A stretch of 64,000 nucleotides of DNA from Sulfopaludibacter sp035606355. Lineage in GTDB: Bacteria > Acidobacteriota > Terriglobia > Bryobacterales > Bryobacteraceae. The notes beneath the pieces were generated by a model. The model was not told where the DNA came from. It was given only the letters and a program-made list of their open reading frames with translations, and ran no database searches. The translations under genes were made by a program, and so were the position numbers. The stretch spans positions 115,181 to 179,180 of the forward strand of contig DATNFO010000036.1 of the NCBI GenBank assembly GCA_035606355.1. Reading direction: 5' to 3'. Below, piece after piece: positions 43,535 through 52,286 of the stretch (position 1 is its first letter; each line of letters starts with the position of its first letter).

Positions 43535-43816
43535 ATGTTCCACACCCCAAAGTCGAAAGCCGAAGCTCAGAGTGAACGCCAGCGGCTCGAAGCCGAAATC
43601 ATCGAAGACGTGAGCACCGCTGTAGATGACATCCTGACCGATGCTCCCCCAGATTGGAGCATTAAGAACGAAGTCCTCGACCATACCCGGTTCGTTCTTG
43701 GCGCTCTCGGAATCTCCGAGCTTCGTTCCGAAGGTGCCCGCCAAGCGCACATCTTCAACGCAACAATGGATGCCCGCCGCCTGATGAACCTCAAAATTGC
43801 GGAGGGCCGGAAATGA
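43535..43816 (+). CDS. small hypothetical protein
   Basis: 93 aa, helical, starting MFHTPKSKAEAQSERQRLEAE after an AGGAGA RBS. The stop overlaps the following start (ATGA), so the two are a coupled pair. No family is recognised. Confidence 0.55.
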   Translation: MFHTPKSKAEAQSERQRLEAEIIEDVSTAVDDILTDAPPDWSIKNEVLDHTRFVLGALGISELRSEGARQAHIFNATMDARRLMNLKIAEGRK

Positions 43817-44088
43817 AGAGCGACATTTTGACCCAACTGGCGTTATCAACGCTATTGCCATCCGATCTGGCGACTGAAATCCGCAAGGGAATCGTCCCCC
43901 CACTTCATGAACTCGTGGAGCCGCTGGTCAACACGTTGACGGATTGTTACCACTTGACAAACGGCGATCCAAAATCCACGTGGAATGAACGACGGCTTTC
44001 TCGCCAGAGTCTTGCCTTGGGCTTCCTGTTGCTATTGGTTTTGTATTGCGGTGACGGGGCAGGTGCTCCGACTGAACCGGCGTCTTAG
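43813..44088 (+). CDS. small hypothetical protein, membrane-like C-terminus
   Basis: 91 aa. A helical N-terminal part (ATEIRKGIVPPLHELVEPLV) and one hydrophobic stretch near the C-terminus (SLALGFLLLLVLYCG). It is coupled to the gene before it. It is unrecognised; a small membrane or effector-type partner is possible. Confidence 0.5.
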   Translation: MKSDILTQLALSTLLPSDLATEIRKGIVPPLHELVEPLVNTLTDCYHLTNGDPKSTWNERRLSRQSLALGFLLLLVLYCGDGAGAPTEPAS

Positions 44089-44297
44089 TTGATATTGCGG
44101 TCGTGGCCGTGGATCTTCCGCCGCACTTCACGCCTGATCCGATGGATGCGTTGTTTCAGTGTCTCGGTGCCTGTCCCGCCGATTTCCGGCACGATGCAGT
44201 TGGAAGCCCCGGCCTCCAGAACCGTACCACAACTGGTGCAGCGAGACTCGGCAGCCTGAACTACACTTCCGCATTTGCCGCATAGCACGTCGTCAAT
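44085..44297 (-). CDS. small zinc-ribbon protein
   Basis: 70 aa if started at ATT 44297, 67 aa from GTG 44288. Two CxxC knuckles, CGKC and CTSC, 15 residues apart form a zinc ribbon, followed by a basic tail (RIHRIRREVRRKIHGHDR). AGAGGAG sits 5 bases before the ATT but 14 bases before the GTG, so the RBS favours the unusual ATT start. It overlaps the end of the convergent gene by 4 bp. It is a probable nucleic-acid-binding protein. Confidence 0.5.
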   Translation of the reverse strand: MDDVLCGKCGSVVQAAESRCTSCGTVLEAGASNCIVPEIGGTGTETLKQRIHRIRREVRRKIHGHDRNIN

Positions 44298-44354
44298 GAT
44301 AGCTCCTCTTCGAGCCGCTGCCGATCCCCTGATATCCTGAAAAGAGGTACGGGG

Positions 44355-45212
44355 ATGAGCGCCACCAAGACGTGCCTCTTCTGTGGCCGGGTACTGCCGC
44401 CAAAGAGGATCAAGAACGGCAAGAGCGACGAGCACATTATTCCGCAATGGCTGATGGATCATCTCGGCCTGCGGACGATGCCGGTCACGGGAATGCGGTG
44501 GGATGTTCCCTCACGACAGGTGCTCGAACTGAAACAGCACGCCATTCGGAAATTCGTTAGCGGCGGGGTTTGCGCCGGATGTAATGGCGGATGGATGTCT
44601 AAACTTGAGACAGAGACGAAACCGCTTCTCATCCGCCTCATCGCTGATCCGCACGAACTTTCCCTACTGACGGAATACGAGCGCTTTCTACTTGCCCGCT
44701 GGACCCTCAAGACCGCTGCCGCTCTGAACGCCGCTTCGTTTGGCAATCCCGGCAATCCTCTGGACCGTCCAATCCCCAGAGCACACCTGAAGCCGCTCGT
44801 ATCGGGATCTTTTCCCGATGAAGTTGTGGTGTTCGCTGGTGGATGCCCGAATAACCGAATAGCTGATTTCATCCAAAATGCGAGTTGGGCAGTGCCCAAG
44901 TACAGCGTCCCGCTTGTGAAGGAAGAACAAGACAGAAGTTACAAGGTCGGGATGTCGTTCCGAAGCCTTCTTCTCGGAGTCGCATACTACCCGAATCGAG
45001 AATACGTTTACGGACTACCTGAACGAACGCATCTCGTGGTGTGGTGCAATCGCCGTGGTGTGGTGCGCCCGTTTGATGATATCGGTGAGGTTCCCATCGT
45101 GGCAAACTGCCCAGTGGTCGAAGGATTTCTCGCTAACGCCTTCATCGTCTCGAAGGCGAGATGGAGCCTGACCGAGAATTACGGGAACTCAGGGTTGATT
45201 ATTCGACCGTGA
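44355..45212 (+). CDS. HNH-like endonuclease, paralogue A
   Basis: 285 aa. The N-terminus has CLFCGRVLPPK...KSDEHIIPQW and CAGCNGGWMSKLE, i.e. two CxxC/CxxN knuckles around a DEHI.P core, an HNH-type nuclease arrangement. The remaining 200 residues are specific to this small family. Followed 19 bp later by a second copy. It is a probable DNA-damaging effector or element-encoded endonuclease. Confidence 0.7.
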   Translation: MSATKTCLFCGRVLPPKRIKNGKSDEHIIPQWLMDHLGLRTMPVTGMRWDVPSRQVLELKQHAIRKFVSGGVCAGCNGGWMSKLETETKPLLIRLIADPHELSLLTEYERFLLARWTLKTAAALNAASFGNPGNPLDRPIPRAHLKPLVSGSFPDEVVVFAGGCPNNRIADFIQNASWAVPKYSVPLVKEEQDRSYKVGMSFRSLLLGVAYYPNREYVYGLPERTHLVVWCNRRGVVRPFDDIGEVPIVANCPVVEGFLANAFIVSKARWSLTENYGNSGLIIRP

Positions 45213-45231
45213 TCGGTTAGGGACAGTCGCC

Positions 45232-46143
45232 ATGAAAAACTGCCTCTTCTGCGGTCGAATCCTACCACCCAAACGAGTCAAAGTTGGCGGCAAGAGCGAC
45301 GAGCATATCGTCGCCCGATGGCTCCTTGAGCATCTTGAAATTGGGGCAACGACCATCACTCCCGGCCACCTGAACGTCAGATCGGGTGAGACAATCCAGA
45401 CCCGGCACCACACGCTGAACAACTTCGTCGGAGGTAGCGTGTGCCGAGACTGCAATAGCGGGTGGATGTCGGAACTTGAGAGCCAAGCCAAACCGATACT
45501 CGAAGCACTGATCGCTGATCCGCACCGGCTCTCCACGTTGAAGAAGGCGGAACGGAGGATCGTCGCACGGTGGACGTTCAAGACTGCCGCCATCTTTAAT
45601 CGCTCCTCCAGCTACGGGAACCCGGAGATCGCACCGTCGCATCCGGTTCCAGATCGTCATCTACGGGTCCTCAAAGACGGTGGCATTCCCGACGATGTTG
45701 CGGTACTCGCTGGCGGAAGCACGTGCGACCGGCCATTCGACTTCTTCCAAGGCGACAATTGGGGCGCTCCCGAAGACGGCTTCCCGCTGCAATCTGAAGA
45801 TCAAAAGGACAGCTACAAGATCGGCCTGTCGTTCCGGGACCTTCTACTCGCCGTCGTTTTCTTTCCGAACCCGGCGTACCACTACGCTGTCGTTCAGCCG
45901 GTGTACTACCCCCTTTGGGGCGGCGCACGAGGTGTCGTTCCGTTTAGAGGCGAAATGGATAAATCGCCGTCATTCTCCGGGTCGCCAATCATCGAAGGCT
46001 TTGTTCGGACGATTGCCGTCGTCTCGAAGGCGTACTGGGAACTACGGGAAAATGAAGCCCGAACCCGGCTGGTGATACCGGCAGGAGTGATTGGCAGACC
46101 GACCGAACACCTCGAAGTCGCATATTACGATGGGCGGGACTGA
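45232..46143 (+). CDS. HNH-like endonuclease, paralogue B
   Basis: 303 aa, co-linear with paralogue A throughout: CLFCGRILPPKRVKVGGKSDEH, CRDCNSGWMSELE, LIADPHRLSTL, ARWTFKTAA, YKIGLSFRDLLLAV and a matching C-terminus. Here DEHIVARW replaces DEHIIPQW. It has an extra C-terminal extension of about 20 residues. Divergence is high for neighbours, so the duplication is old, or the two came in as an established pair with different targets. Confidence 0.7.
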   Translation: MKNCLFCGRILPPKRVKVGGKSDEHIVARWLLEHLEIGATTITPGHLNVRSGETIQTRHHTLNNFVGGSVCRDCNSGWMSELESQAKPILEALIADPHRLSTLKKAERRIVARWTFKTAAIFNRSSSYGNPEIAPSHPVPDRHLRVLKDGGIPDDVAVLAGGSTCDRPFDFFQGDNWGAPEDGFPLQSEDQKDSYKIGLSFRDLLLAVVFFPNPAYHYAVVQPVYYPLWGGARGVVPFRGEMDKSPSFSGSPIIEGFVRTIAVVSKAYWELRENEARTRLVIPAGVIGRPTEHLEVAYYDGRD

Positions 46144-46194
46144 GCACCATCCGACTCATGCCATAACTGACATCAGACCGGCTACAATTATCGG

Positions 46195-47001
46195 ATGTTC
46201 ACGGCGGAACAGGGCAAGCTCCTGAATAACGAATGCGCCGTCGCCTTCAGGTCAGCATGGGCGAAGGTCAGGCTGTCCAATCCCGACATTCACGCTCAAT
46301 TCGTCATGAGCAATTGCAGGGTTGCTCTCCGATATTTGCAGTACATTCACATGCTTGGAATCGACGGCTACCCTCCAATCGCCGTATCGCTGTTCCGCAC
46401 ATATTACGAGATCGTCTGTTCCACGATGTACCTTGCAGAGAACAAGGGCGAGTTGGCCGATTTCTTGAGCTTTGGCCGGTTGATGTACTACGAGATTGGT
46501 CAGAACCAAAAGCTCCAAGGCAAAACTCTGAACCAACTCGTACCGGACCATAAGGCCCTTCGGAAACATTTTCTGGAGAAGAGGAAGCTCCGGGGCGGCA
46601 ATCTGTTGTCATGGCACGGCATGACGATTGAAGATCTTGGGAAGGCTGTCGGTATGGAGAAGTATTACGACCAGCAGATCGTTAGAAGCCAGTACACCAT
46701 AGCCTCAAAGCTCGTTCACGGCGACAGCCTTCTAGCGTTGCTGGCATACAATCTTGACGATACCGGTATCCAGCCCGTGCCGTTTGCGAAGAGCATGGAC
46801 GTGTTCACGTTTCAAGCTGTTGCGCCGCCGTTCCCCATGTTCATCGCTTTACTGGCATCGGTGGACTGTGGCCTCATGGTCGGCTTCACAAGTGAACTTG
46901 ACAGGCTCAATGAGGTTTGGCGGGGCGTTATGAAGAGCGCTTTCGAGATTGACGTGGATGAGTGGATGAAGAACAACTTCGATCCCGGCGCACCACGTTA
47001 A
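46195..47001 (+). CDS. DUF5677-like protein
   Basis: 268 aa, all-helical. The segments PPIAVSLFRTYYEIVCSTMYL, then GRLMYYEIGQNQ and YTIASKLVHGD fit the DUF5677 family, which has a HEPN-like helical core with a conserved His near the S..VHGD motif. HEPN proteins are often toxins or RNases, but the exact R-x4-6-H motif is not evident here. It is separated by 51 bp from the HNH pair. Confidence 0.6.
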   Translation: MFTAEQGKLLNNECAVAFRSAWAKVRLSNPDIHAQFVMSNCRVALRYLQYIHMLGIDGYPPIAVSLFRTYYEIVCSTMYLAENKGELADFLSFGRLMYYEIGQNQKLQGKTLNQLVPDHKALRKHFLEKRKLRGGNLLSWHGMTIEDLGKAVGMEKYYDQQIVRSQYTIASKLVHGDSLLALLAYNLDDTGIQPVPFAKSMDVFTFQAVAPPFPMFIALLASVDCGLMVGFTSELDRLNEVWRGVMKSAFEIDVDEWMKNNFDPGAPR

Positions 47002-47027
47002 GTGCCGCCATCCTCGTGGTTCGCAGA

Positions 47028-48026
47028 TCAGGTGATTCGCCACCGCCCTGCGTTCAATTGCCGTTCAGCCTCAAGCCAGTCCACTTCCGGCGATCCGAAT
47101 GGACGGCCACGGCGTTCCCACAAGTCATACGCACAAATCGAGATTTCGTCCTTGGATGGTCGGCGGCATGGGCCAAAGAGTCCAGCCGGGTCCGCAACCC
47201 AATGGAGTTCGGAGTCGCCATCAATGAGGAGAATGGTATCGACATCTTGGGCCGTCAGCTTCCGAGCGTCCAAGATTTCTTTTAGTCTCTCGCCGTCAGC
47301 GAAAAAGTAGCCGCTCCAGATCAACAGCAATTTTCGAGTGTAGCCGGTAACCTTCTTCAGCCGTGGGAGCTTGGCATCCAAGATCCGACCGATAGCGTAT
47401 TGCAACGTCGCAGAGACATCCGCCACCATCGTGTCCGTTTCAGGTATTCTGGCACCGCCCTGAAGCATGGCTCCCCACTGAACCCGAACGGGCTTCGTGA
47501 TGGCGCTGATTGAAAAGTGTGCATTGGCTTCCGCTGTTTTCTTGACCAGCGCAATCAGCCGGGGATCATTCGGGCTGGCATTCAAAATGTGCTTTACCTT
47601 TTCCATAGCTTCAGGCAGGTCCAGCAATTCACGCCCAGTTCGTCCACTGCGGATGTATTCCACTGCCCGCTCTTCAATCTTCCTCATCTCGGCGTCATGC
47701 GGTCCCGACCCGAAGATCACGTAACCGGTAATGACGTTCGCTGGCACATGAGCCTTCAGGCGTTCGCAAAGGCGGTCCAGCGGAATTTCGATATCTTTCC
47801 TGTTTGCCTCTTTGCCATCCCAATCCACATACTGGAAAAGGCCCGTCACTTCCACGCCCCAATGTTCTGTTGTGGCATCGTCGGGGGTGATCGTGAACTT
47901 CAGGTCGGGCGGATCGTGTTCGACCGGCTCCCAAGTAGCCTTGAGACCGACACGCTCCAGCCATTTCTGCAAGATCTCGGCGGATTGGCGTTCTTCGGGC
48001 CGAAGGTCTTCCGGGCGTAGCGGCAT
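47028..48026 (-). CDS. nuclease-like protein with C-terminal DUF2934
   Basis: 332 aa. Near the N-terminus, DPPDLKFTI followed by WGVEVTGLF resembles a PD-(D/E)xK core (Asp, then Glu-x-Thr; the Lys is not obvious). The middle (about 150-280) is unrecognised. The C-terminus, ICAYDLWERRGRPFGSPEVDWLEAERQL (in parts), is a clear DUF2934 motif, a short helical module common in mobile-element proteins. It is convergent to the DUF5677 gene; a nuclease role is inferred. Confidence 0.6.
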   Translation of the reverse strand: MPLRPEDLRPEERQSAEILQKWLERVGLKATWEPVEHDPPDLKFTITPDDATTEHWGVEVTGLFQYVDWDGKEANRKDIEIPLDRLCERLKAHVPANVITGYVIFGSGPHDAEMRKIEERAVEYIRSGRTGRELLDLPEAMEKVKHILNASPNDPRLIALVKKTAEANAHFSISAITKPVRVQWGAMLQGGARIPETDTMVADVSATLQYAIGRILDAKLPRLKKVTGYTRKLLLIWSGYFFADGERLKEILDARKLTAQDVDTILLIDGDSELHWVADPAGLFGPCRRPSKDEISICAYDLWERRGRPFGSPEVDWLEAERQLNAGRWRIT

Positions 48027-48140
48027 ATAGCGCCATTATCGGTCTTTCGGAAGAGAGCGGCAGGCGGTCTCAATGAGCGAAAATGTTATCGACCGCCACG
48101 AATTACTGAGCGGCGGCACTCCATTCATTCATGAACTAAT

Positions 48141-48860
48141 ATGGACCCGTCTGAACGCAAACTCCTGTTCGTTTTCGTGCGTGAAGCTCTTGCTCACCCC
48201 GGCGAAGACCACGTGCAGACCGGGAAACGGAATCCGACGACCGTTCGGGCGCTCCGGTCCCAAGGATACATCCTTGCCGATGAAGACAGCCTCACCGCAG
48301 AAGCATTTCTGGCGTACTTCGAGACTTTCGAGGAGCTTCAGTGTCCACCAGCAGTTCAGAAGTGGGTTGATCGGTTCGGCATCTCAAATTTGCATTGGCG
48401 TCGGCCCACCGGAACGATCAAGGACCAGCTTCCGCAGGAGCGGGGCAAGGCTTATGCCCTACTCTCGACGGCTTTCATTGGCGGGAAGGCGGCGATCCCG
48501 ACGTGGTTCCATGAACTCGGCCACCTCGTGTTTCCAAGAATAGATAAGGAGAAGGTCTCCCGGCTGTCGGCAGCGGCAAAGCAACGATACCCAGTCGTTT
48601 CGAGCGACGACGTACCAGAGGCGCTTGATCCCAATACAATGCGACCAGTCCGTCTACCCAAGGGAACCTACCTGAAGCTGAACGGCCAATTCTACGGTCT
48701 GGACCATTCCGGGCCGGGTGTGGACGCTGAAAACGATGAGATCTGGGCGATTCTGTTCACCGAGTACTGTGGCGGCTTCGAGTTTCCAACGAATATTCGG
48801 ACCATGCTGGAAGAGATCATCACCAGCCTTGCGGCCCCGGAACCGCAGCAAAGTTCGTGA
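48141..48860 (+). CDS. HELGH-type zinc metallopeptidase-like protein
   Basis: 239 aa. A zinc-binding HExxH is present (PTWFHELGHLVFP, about 126-130). A downstream Glu ligand could be EYCGGFE or the DAENDEIWAILFTEYC stretch (about 200-212), typical of the third ligand in ImmA/IrrE-like peptidases. Those cleave repressors in mobile elements. An XRE-HTH partner is encoded 2.1 kb downstream but not adjacent. No clear RBS precedes ATG 48141, so a start a little upstream is possible. Confidence 0.65.
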   Translation: MDPSERKLLFVFVREALAHPGEDHVQTGKRNPTTVRALRSQGYILADEDSLTAEAFLAYFETFEELQCPPAVQKWVDRFGISNLHWRRPTGTIKDQLPQERGKAYALLSTAFIGGKAAIPTWFHELGHLVFPRIDKEKVSRLSAAAKQRYPVVSSDDVPEALDPNTMRPVRLPKGTYLKLNGQFYGLDHSGPGVDAENDEIWAILFTEYCGGFEFPTNIRTMLEEIITSLAAPEPQQSS

Positions 48861-49056
48861 ACGCTGCATCAATGTCGCTTCGCCGCCTCAAGACCGGAAC
48901 TTTCATTGCCCGTTTCTTTTCAGAGGACTCAAGCGGTAGAATCCACAGCAGTAGCATTCCGACAGTTGTTGGCCTTACTATAGCTATTGCTGCCATATAA
49001 GAAGCACTTCCGCCGCCGAAAACAAGCGGACTTGGCAGATGAGCAGAGTGTTCCAT
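48820..49056 (-). CDS. doubtful small membrane protein
   Basis: 78 aa open frame filling the gap before the defence-like operon. One hydrophobic segment (IAIVRPTTVGMLLLWILPL) is followed by a basic tail. It overlaps the 3' end of the metallopeptidase gene by 41 bp. Without an RBS or family, it may be chance. Confidence 0.25.
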   Translation of the reverse strand: MEHSAHLPSPLVFGGGSASYMAAIAIVRPTTVGMLLLWILPLESSEKKRAMKVPVLRRRSDIDAAFTNFAAVPGPQGW

Positions 49057-49099
49057 TCCGAGCGCTCCCGATCCTTCACTGGAACGGTGGGCACCGGCA

Positions 49100-49127
49100 A
49101 TGCCTATAAAGATGGAAACTAAGGCAT
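49100..49127 (+). promoter_or_regulatory. hairpin upstream of the pentapeptide operon
   Basis: A 6-bp perfect inverted repeat (ATGCCT/AGGCAT) with a 16-nt loop containing TATAAA, 25 bp before the first gene of the three-gene operon. It could be an operator for the XRE-type protein encoded second in the operon. The link is inferred. Confidence 0.35.
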
Positions 49128-49151
49128 AAACAGCGTCGGGGAAGTTCGGAT

Positions 49152-50237
49152 ATGGCAGACAAGCAACTAATTCACAAATTGAAGCATCTGAACGCAGGAC
49201 AGTGGGAGAAGTGGCGAGACGGTAACGCTGAAGTCAATCTTGACCTGAATGGAGCGGATCTCACTGGTATTCGGTTAGCCCACTTTAATCTCAGCAATGC
49301 CCACCTGAACAATGCGAAACTGGACGGAGCCGTTCTGTCTTGGGCAAACCTCGAAAATGCCGTGTTGACATCCGCCTCGTTCCAAGGCGTAGAGGCTACA
49401 CAAGCTAACTTAAACAATGCCTCATGCTTCATGACCACTTTTACAAACTCGTCGCTGGTAGGCGCTGAATTTGTCGGGGCTGGTCTTGAAGGAGCACTTT
49501 GCCGTAGCGCAGATTTTAGATCCGTCAATCTTTACGATGGCGACCTTTCGGGAACTGATTTTACTGCCGCCAATCTTCGAGGGGCCAACCTCAGTCACTG
49601 CCACTTGGTTGACACAATTCTTGATCGGGCCGACCTCACGACGTCCTGTGTGTATGGAATTGCAGTGTGGGATGTTAGCTTAGTCGGCACCATCCAACAT
49701 GATCTCAATATCGCCCCGGAGGATGCTCCCGCCATCCGAGTGGATAATCTCGAAGTCGCCCAATTCATCTATCTTCTGTTGAACAACCAAAAGGTTCGGC
49801 ACGTGATTGACACCATCACCTCAAAGGTGGTCCTGATCCTTGGCCGCTTCACGCCGGAACGGAAGACCATTTTGGACGCACTCCGAAGGCGGGACTACCT
49901 ACCTGTCCTCTTCGATTTCGAGAAGCCATCGAATCGGGACATCACCGAAACGGTCTCGACGTTGGCGCACATGGCAAAGTTCGTGATCGCTGACATCACC
50001 GATGCGAAGAGCATCCCACAGGAGTTGATGGCAATCGTTCCGGCGCTTCCCTCTGTTCCAGTCCAGCCGCTCCTGTTGGCATCGCAGCGGGAATACGGCA
50101 TGTTCGAGCACTTCAAGCGGTATCCGTGGGTGCTTCCGCCGCACGTTTACCAAGATCAGGATTCGCTTTTGGCGTCACTTGAATCCCATGTGATTGGTCC
50201 CGCCGAAGCGAAGGCCAAGGTGCAGACAGGGAAATGA
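49152..50237 (+). CDS. pentapeptide-repeat protein with TIR-like C-terminal domain
   Basis: 361 aa. About 12-14 pentapeptide repeats (A(D/N)LxG/A pattern, e.g. ADLTG, AHLNN, AVLSWANLENAVL, GADFTA-like) fill 30-170, giving a right-handed beta-helix. After a linker, residues about 225-350 form an alpha/beta domain: VVLILGRFTPERKTIL, FDFEKPSNRDITETVSTLA, FVIADITDAKSIPQELMAI and YPWVLPP. The IADxTDAxSIPQEL segment resembles the TIR loop with its catalytic Glu. I infer a TIR-like NADase or nucleotide-binding effector. The stop overlaps the next start, making a three-gene unit. Confidence 0.72.
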   Translation: MADKQLIHKLKHLNAGQWEKWRDGNAEVNLDLNGADLTGIRLAHFNLSNAHLNNAKLDGAVLSWANLENAVLTSASFQGVEATQANLNNASCFMTTFTNSSLVGAEFVGAGLEGALCRSADFRSVNLYDGDLSGTDFTAANLRGANLSHCHLVDTILDRADLTTSCVYGIAVWDVSLVGTIQHDLNIAPEDAPAIRVDNLEVAQFIYLLLNNQKVRHVIDTITSKVVLILGRFTPERKTILDALRRRDYLPVLFDFEKPSNRDITETVSTLAHMAKFVIADITDAKSIPQELMAIVPALPSVPVQPLLLASQREYGMFEHFKRYPWVLPPHVYQDQDSLLASLESHVIGPAEAKAKVQTGK

Positions 50238-51334
50238 GACAGGGACGAACTAACTTTCCGATTCGGACCTTCCTAGATGATCTAATCTTGCGGGACCGCC
50301 GCTTGGTAGAGAGATCCGATATTGTTCTTGAACTCCATTGGGCGGGCGAATTCGATGAACTGCCATACCAAATGCCGCAGAAGACCCAAGGTACCGGATC
50401 GTATGGAGTCCGATTGGAGAAACAGGGCATTGGGTACGTCGAGATTGCCGCCAACCGGCAACTCGACCAGCATGAATATGAGCGGGTTGAACTGATTGCG
50501 GCTGTTGTGGTCTATTGCCTTTCTAGAGACCGCTTGCTGTTGGCCCATCATATTGGGGAAAGTCTAAGAGACCTTAGAGGCTCATTAAAGCTGTCACAAG
50601 ATGACGTAGCATCTAGCATGAGCACAAGCCGATTCACCGTCTGGAAGTGGGAATCCGGCGCTCAAGCACCCGGCATCCCGGCAATGTACAAATGGTGCCA
50701 AGCTCTCGGTCTCGTCTGCCCGCCGAGAACGGCTCTCGTTCGTGTTGTCGATGTCTCGCCTGAACTTCTGCGGTTCCTTCAGGAAGATCCCAATCGGCTG
50801 CGCTCACTCACGCCGGATGAATTCGAGCGATTCACAGCGCAGCGTCTTGACCGCATGGGCTACAATGTGACGCTAACCGGCGCATCGAATCGCAAGGACG
50901 GCGGGGTTGATCTCATTGCCGTCCCGAAGACGCCAAACGTTGGCTCAGTCGTGATCGCTGGTCAGGTGAAGCATCATCGGGGCGATCAGAAGACGGGCCG
51001 AGATGCAGTTGATCGTTTGCTTTCGTGGAAGGATTCCTACTTTGGCGTCGGCCTGTTGGTGACGAACACGAGCTTCACGCACGATGCCGTCTCGACCGCT
51101 CAAAAGGAGCGCAACGCTCGGTTTCTTCGTCTTCGAGACTTCACAGCGCTCAAGCGGTGGCTGGAAGACCGGTTTGGAGAAGAAGAGGATTGGCGGGAGA
51201 TCCCAGATCGGGTCGAGCTTGCGCCGGGGATCGTGATTGAAATCCCACGCCCACGGATTTCGTCTTCGCTGATCGGAAGCGAAGTTCTCATGCGTGAAGG
51301 CGCACAGCGCAAGGGTTCCCGACGAACGGATTGA
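50234..51334 (+). CDS. XRE-type HTH fused to Mrr-like restriction endonuclease domain
   Basis: 366 aa. An N-terminal domain of unknown role (about 1-110) precedes an XRE-family helix-turn-helix (about 118-160, LKLSQDDVASSMSTSRFTVWKWESG, in parts). A Mrr-type PD-(D/E)xK domain lies at about 195-300: LTPDEFERFTAQRLDRMGYNV, then DGGVDLIAV and IAGQVKHH (Asp ... Gln-x-Lys, the Mrr variant). Mrr nucleases cut modified or foreign DNA. It overlaps both neighbours by four bases or fewer. It could be both sensor/repressor and nuclease of the operon. Confidence 0.82.
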   Translation: MRQGRTNFPIRTFLDDLILRDRRLVERSDIVLELHWAGEFDELPYQMPQKTQGTGSYGVRLEKQGIGYVEIAANRQLDQHEYERVELIAAVVVYCLSRDRLLLAHHIGESLRDLRGSLKLSQDDVASSMSTSRFTVWKWESGAQAPGIPAMYKWCQALGLVCPPRTALVRVVDVSPELLRFLQEDPNRLRSLTPDEFERFTAQRLDRMGYNVTLTGASNRKDGGVDLIAVPKTPNVGSVVIAGQVKHHRGDQKTGRDAVDRLLSWKDSYFGVGLLVTNTSFTHDAVSTAQKERNARFLRLRDFTALKRWLEDRFGEEEDWREIPDRVELAPGIVIEIPRPRISSSLIGSEVLMREGAQRKGSRRTD

Positions 51335-52122
51335 TGGAGCGCACCGGTCAATGTCGCCTGTGCTTGAAAGACGGGCCGCTGCGGGACAGCCACTTCATCC
51401 CGCAGGCGGCTTACAAACTCCTTCGAGGTAAGGGCAAGAACCCACACCCCCTCGTGGTTTCGGACGAAAAGGTAATCCAGACATCCGATCAAGTGAGGGC
51501 ACATCTTCTCTGCCATCAGTGTGAACAGCGGTTGCACAAGAACGGCGAGAATACGTTCTTTCGCAATTGTTATAGGGGTGTTGGGAAGTTTCGGCTTTTG
51601 AAAGTCCTTCGGCAACAGAAACCATTGCTGGAGGATGAACAGTTCGCCGTCTACGCTGTGCCAACGAGCGAATGCGCCGCCGTTGAAGAAACCGCCTACA
51701 TGGGTCTCAGTGTCCTCTGGAAGTCGGCGGCACACGCTTGGAAGGACGGAGACGGCACACTGCCATCAATCAGTTTGGGATTGCCCTATCAGGAACAGGT
51801 GCGTCGGTTTTTGTTAGCGACAGGACCGTTCCCCGAACATGCCGCAATGATTGTAGAAGTTTCAGATGAAACCAACCGCCTGATAGCGGTGGTAGGCACG
51901 CCAGCTTCATCGAAGTGGCCGACGCATTATCTTCACTGGATTGACATCTGCGGGATCAGATTCAACTTGGTTGTCGGATCACGGATGCCTTTCCGGTTGA
52001 AGCAACTGTCTGTGTTCCGACAAGGGCAGAAATTCGTACTGCTGGCGAAGCGACAAGAATCCACGCAAGCCACAGACTACCGCCATTTCCTAGTGGCATT
52101 GAGCGAGAAACGCCAACGATGA
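51334..52122 (+). CDS. zinc-finger/HNH-like protein, third gene of the operon
   Basis: 262 aa from ATG 51334, which overlaps the previous TGA; a TTG three bases earlier is possible. The N-terminus reads CRLCLKDGPLRDSHFIPQAAY and HLLCHQCEQRLHKNGE: CxxC, a D-S-H-F-I-P core and CxxC/E, an HNH-like treble clef with conserved His. The C-terminal 170 residues are unrecognised. The core recalls the two HNH-like paralogues at 44-46 kb (DEHIIP and CxxCN), so one toolkit may be used repeatedly on this element. Confidence 0.7.
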   Translation: MERTGQCRLCLKDGPLRDSHFIPQAAYKLLRGKGKNPHPLVVSDEKVIQTSDQVRAHLLCHQCEQRLHKNGENTFFRNCYRGVGKFRLLKVLRQQKPLLEDEQFAVYAVPTSECAAVEETAYMGLSVLWKSAAHAWKDGDGTLPSISLGLPYQEQVRRFLLATGPFPEHAAMIVEVSDETNRLIAVVGTPASSKWPTHYLHWIDICGIRFNLVVGSRMPFRLKQLSVFRQGQKFVLLAKRQESTQATDYRHFLVALSEKRQR

Positions 52123-52286
52123 TCGGATGTTTCTGCCACCGGCTTTCAGTTGGGGTTCTCTCAGCGCTGAAATCAGGAGAACTGTCACCGCAATTCGGTA
52201 GGGGTTTCCATGTGCTCTCGGAGCCAACACAGGTGTAGCATGGTGGAAGTATTCAACGTCTGACGAATTGAGGCACGAAGAGGCAA

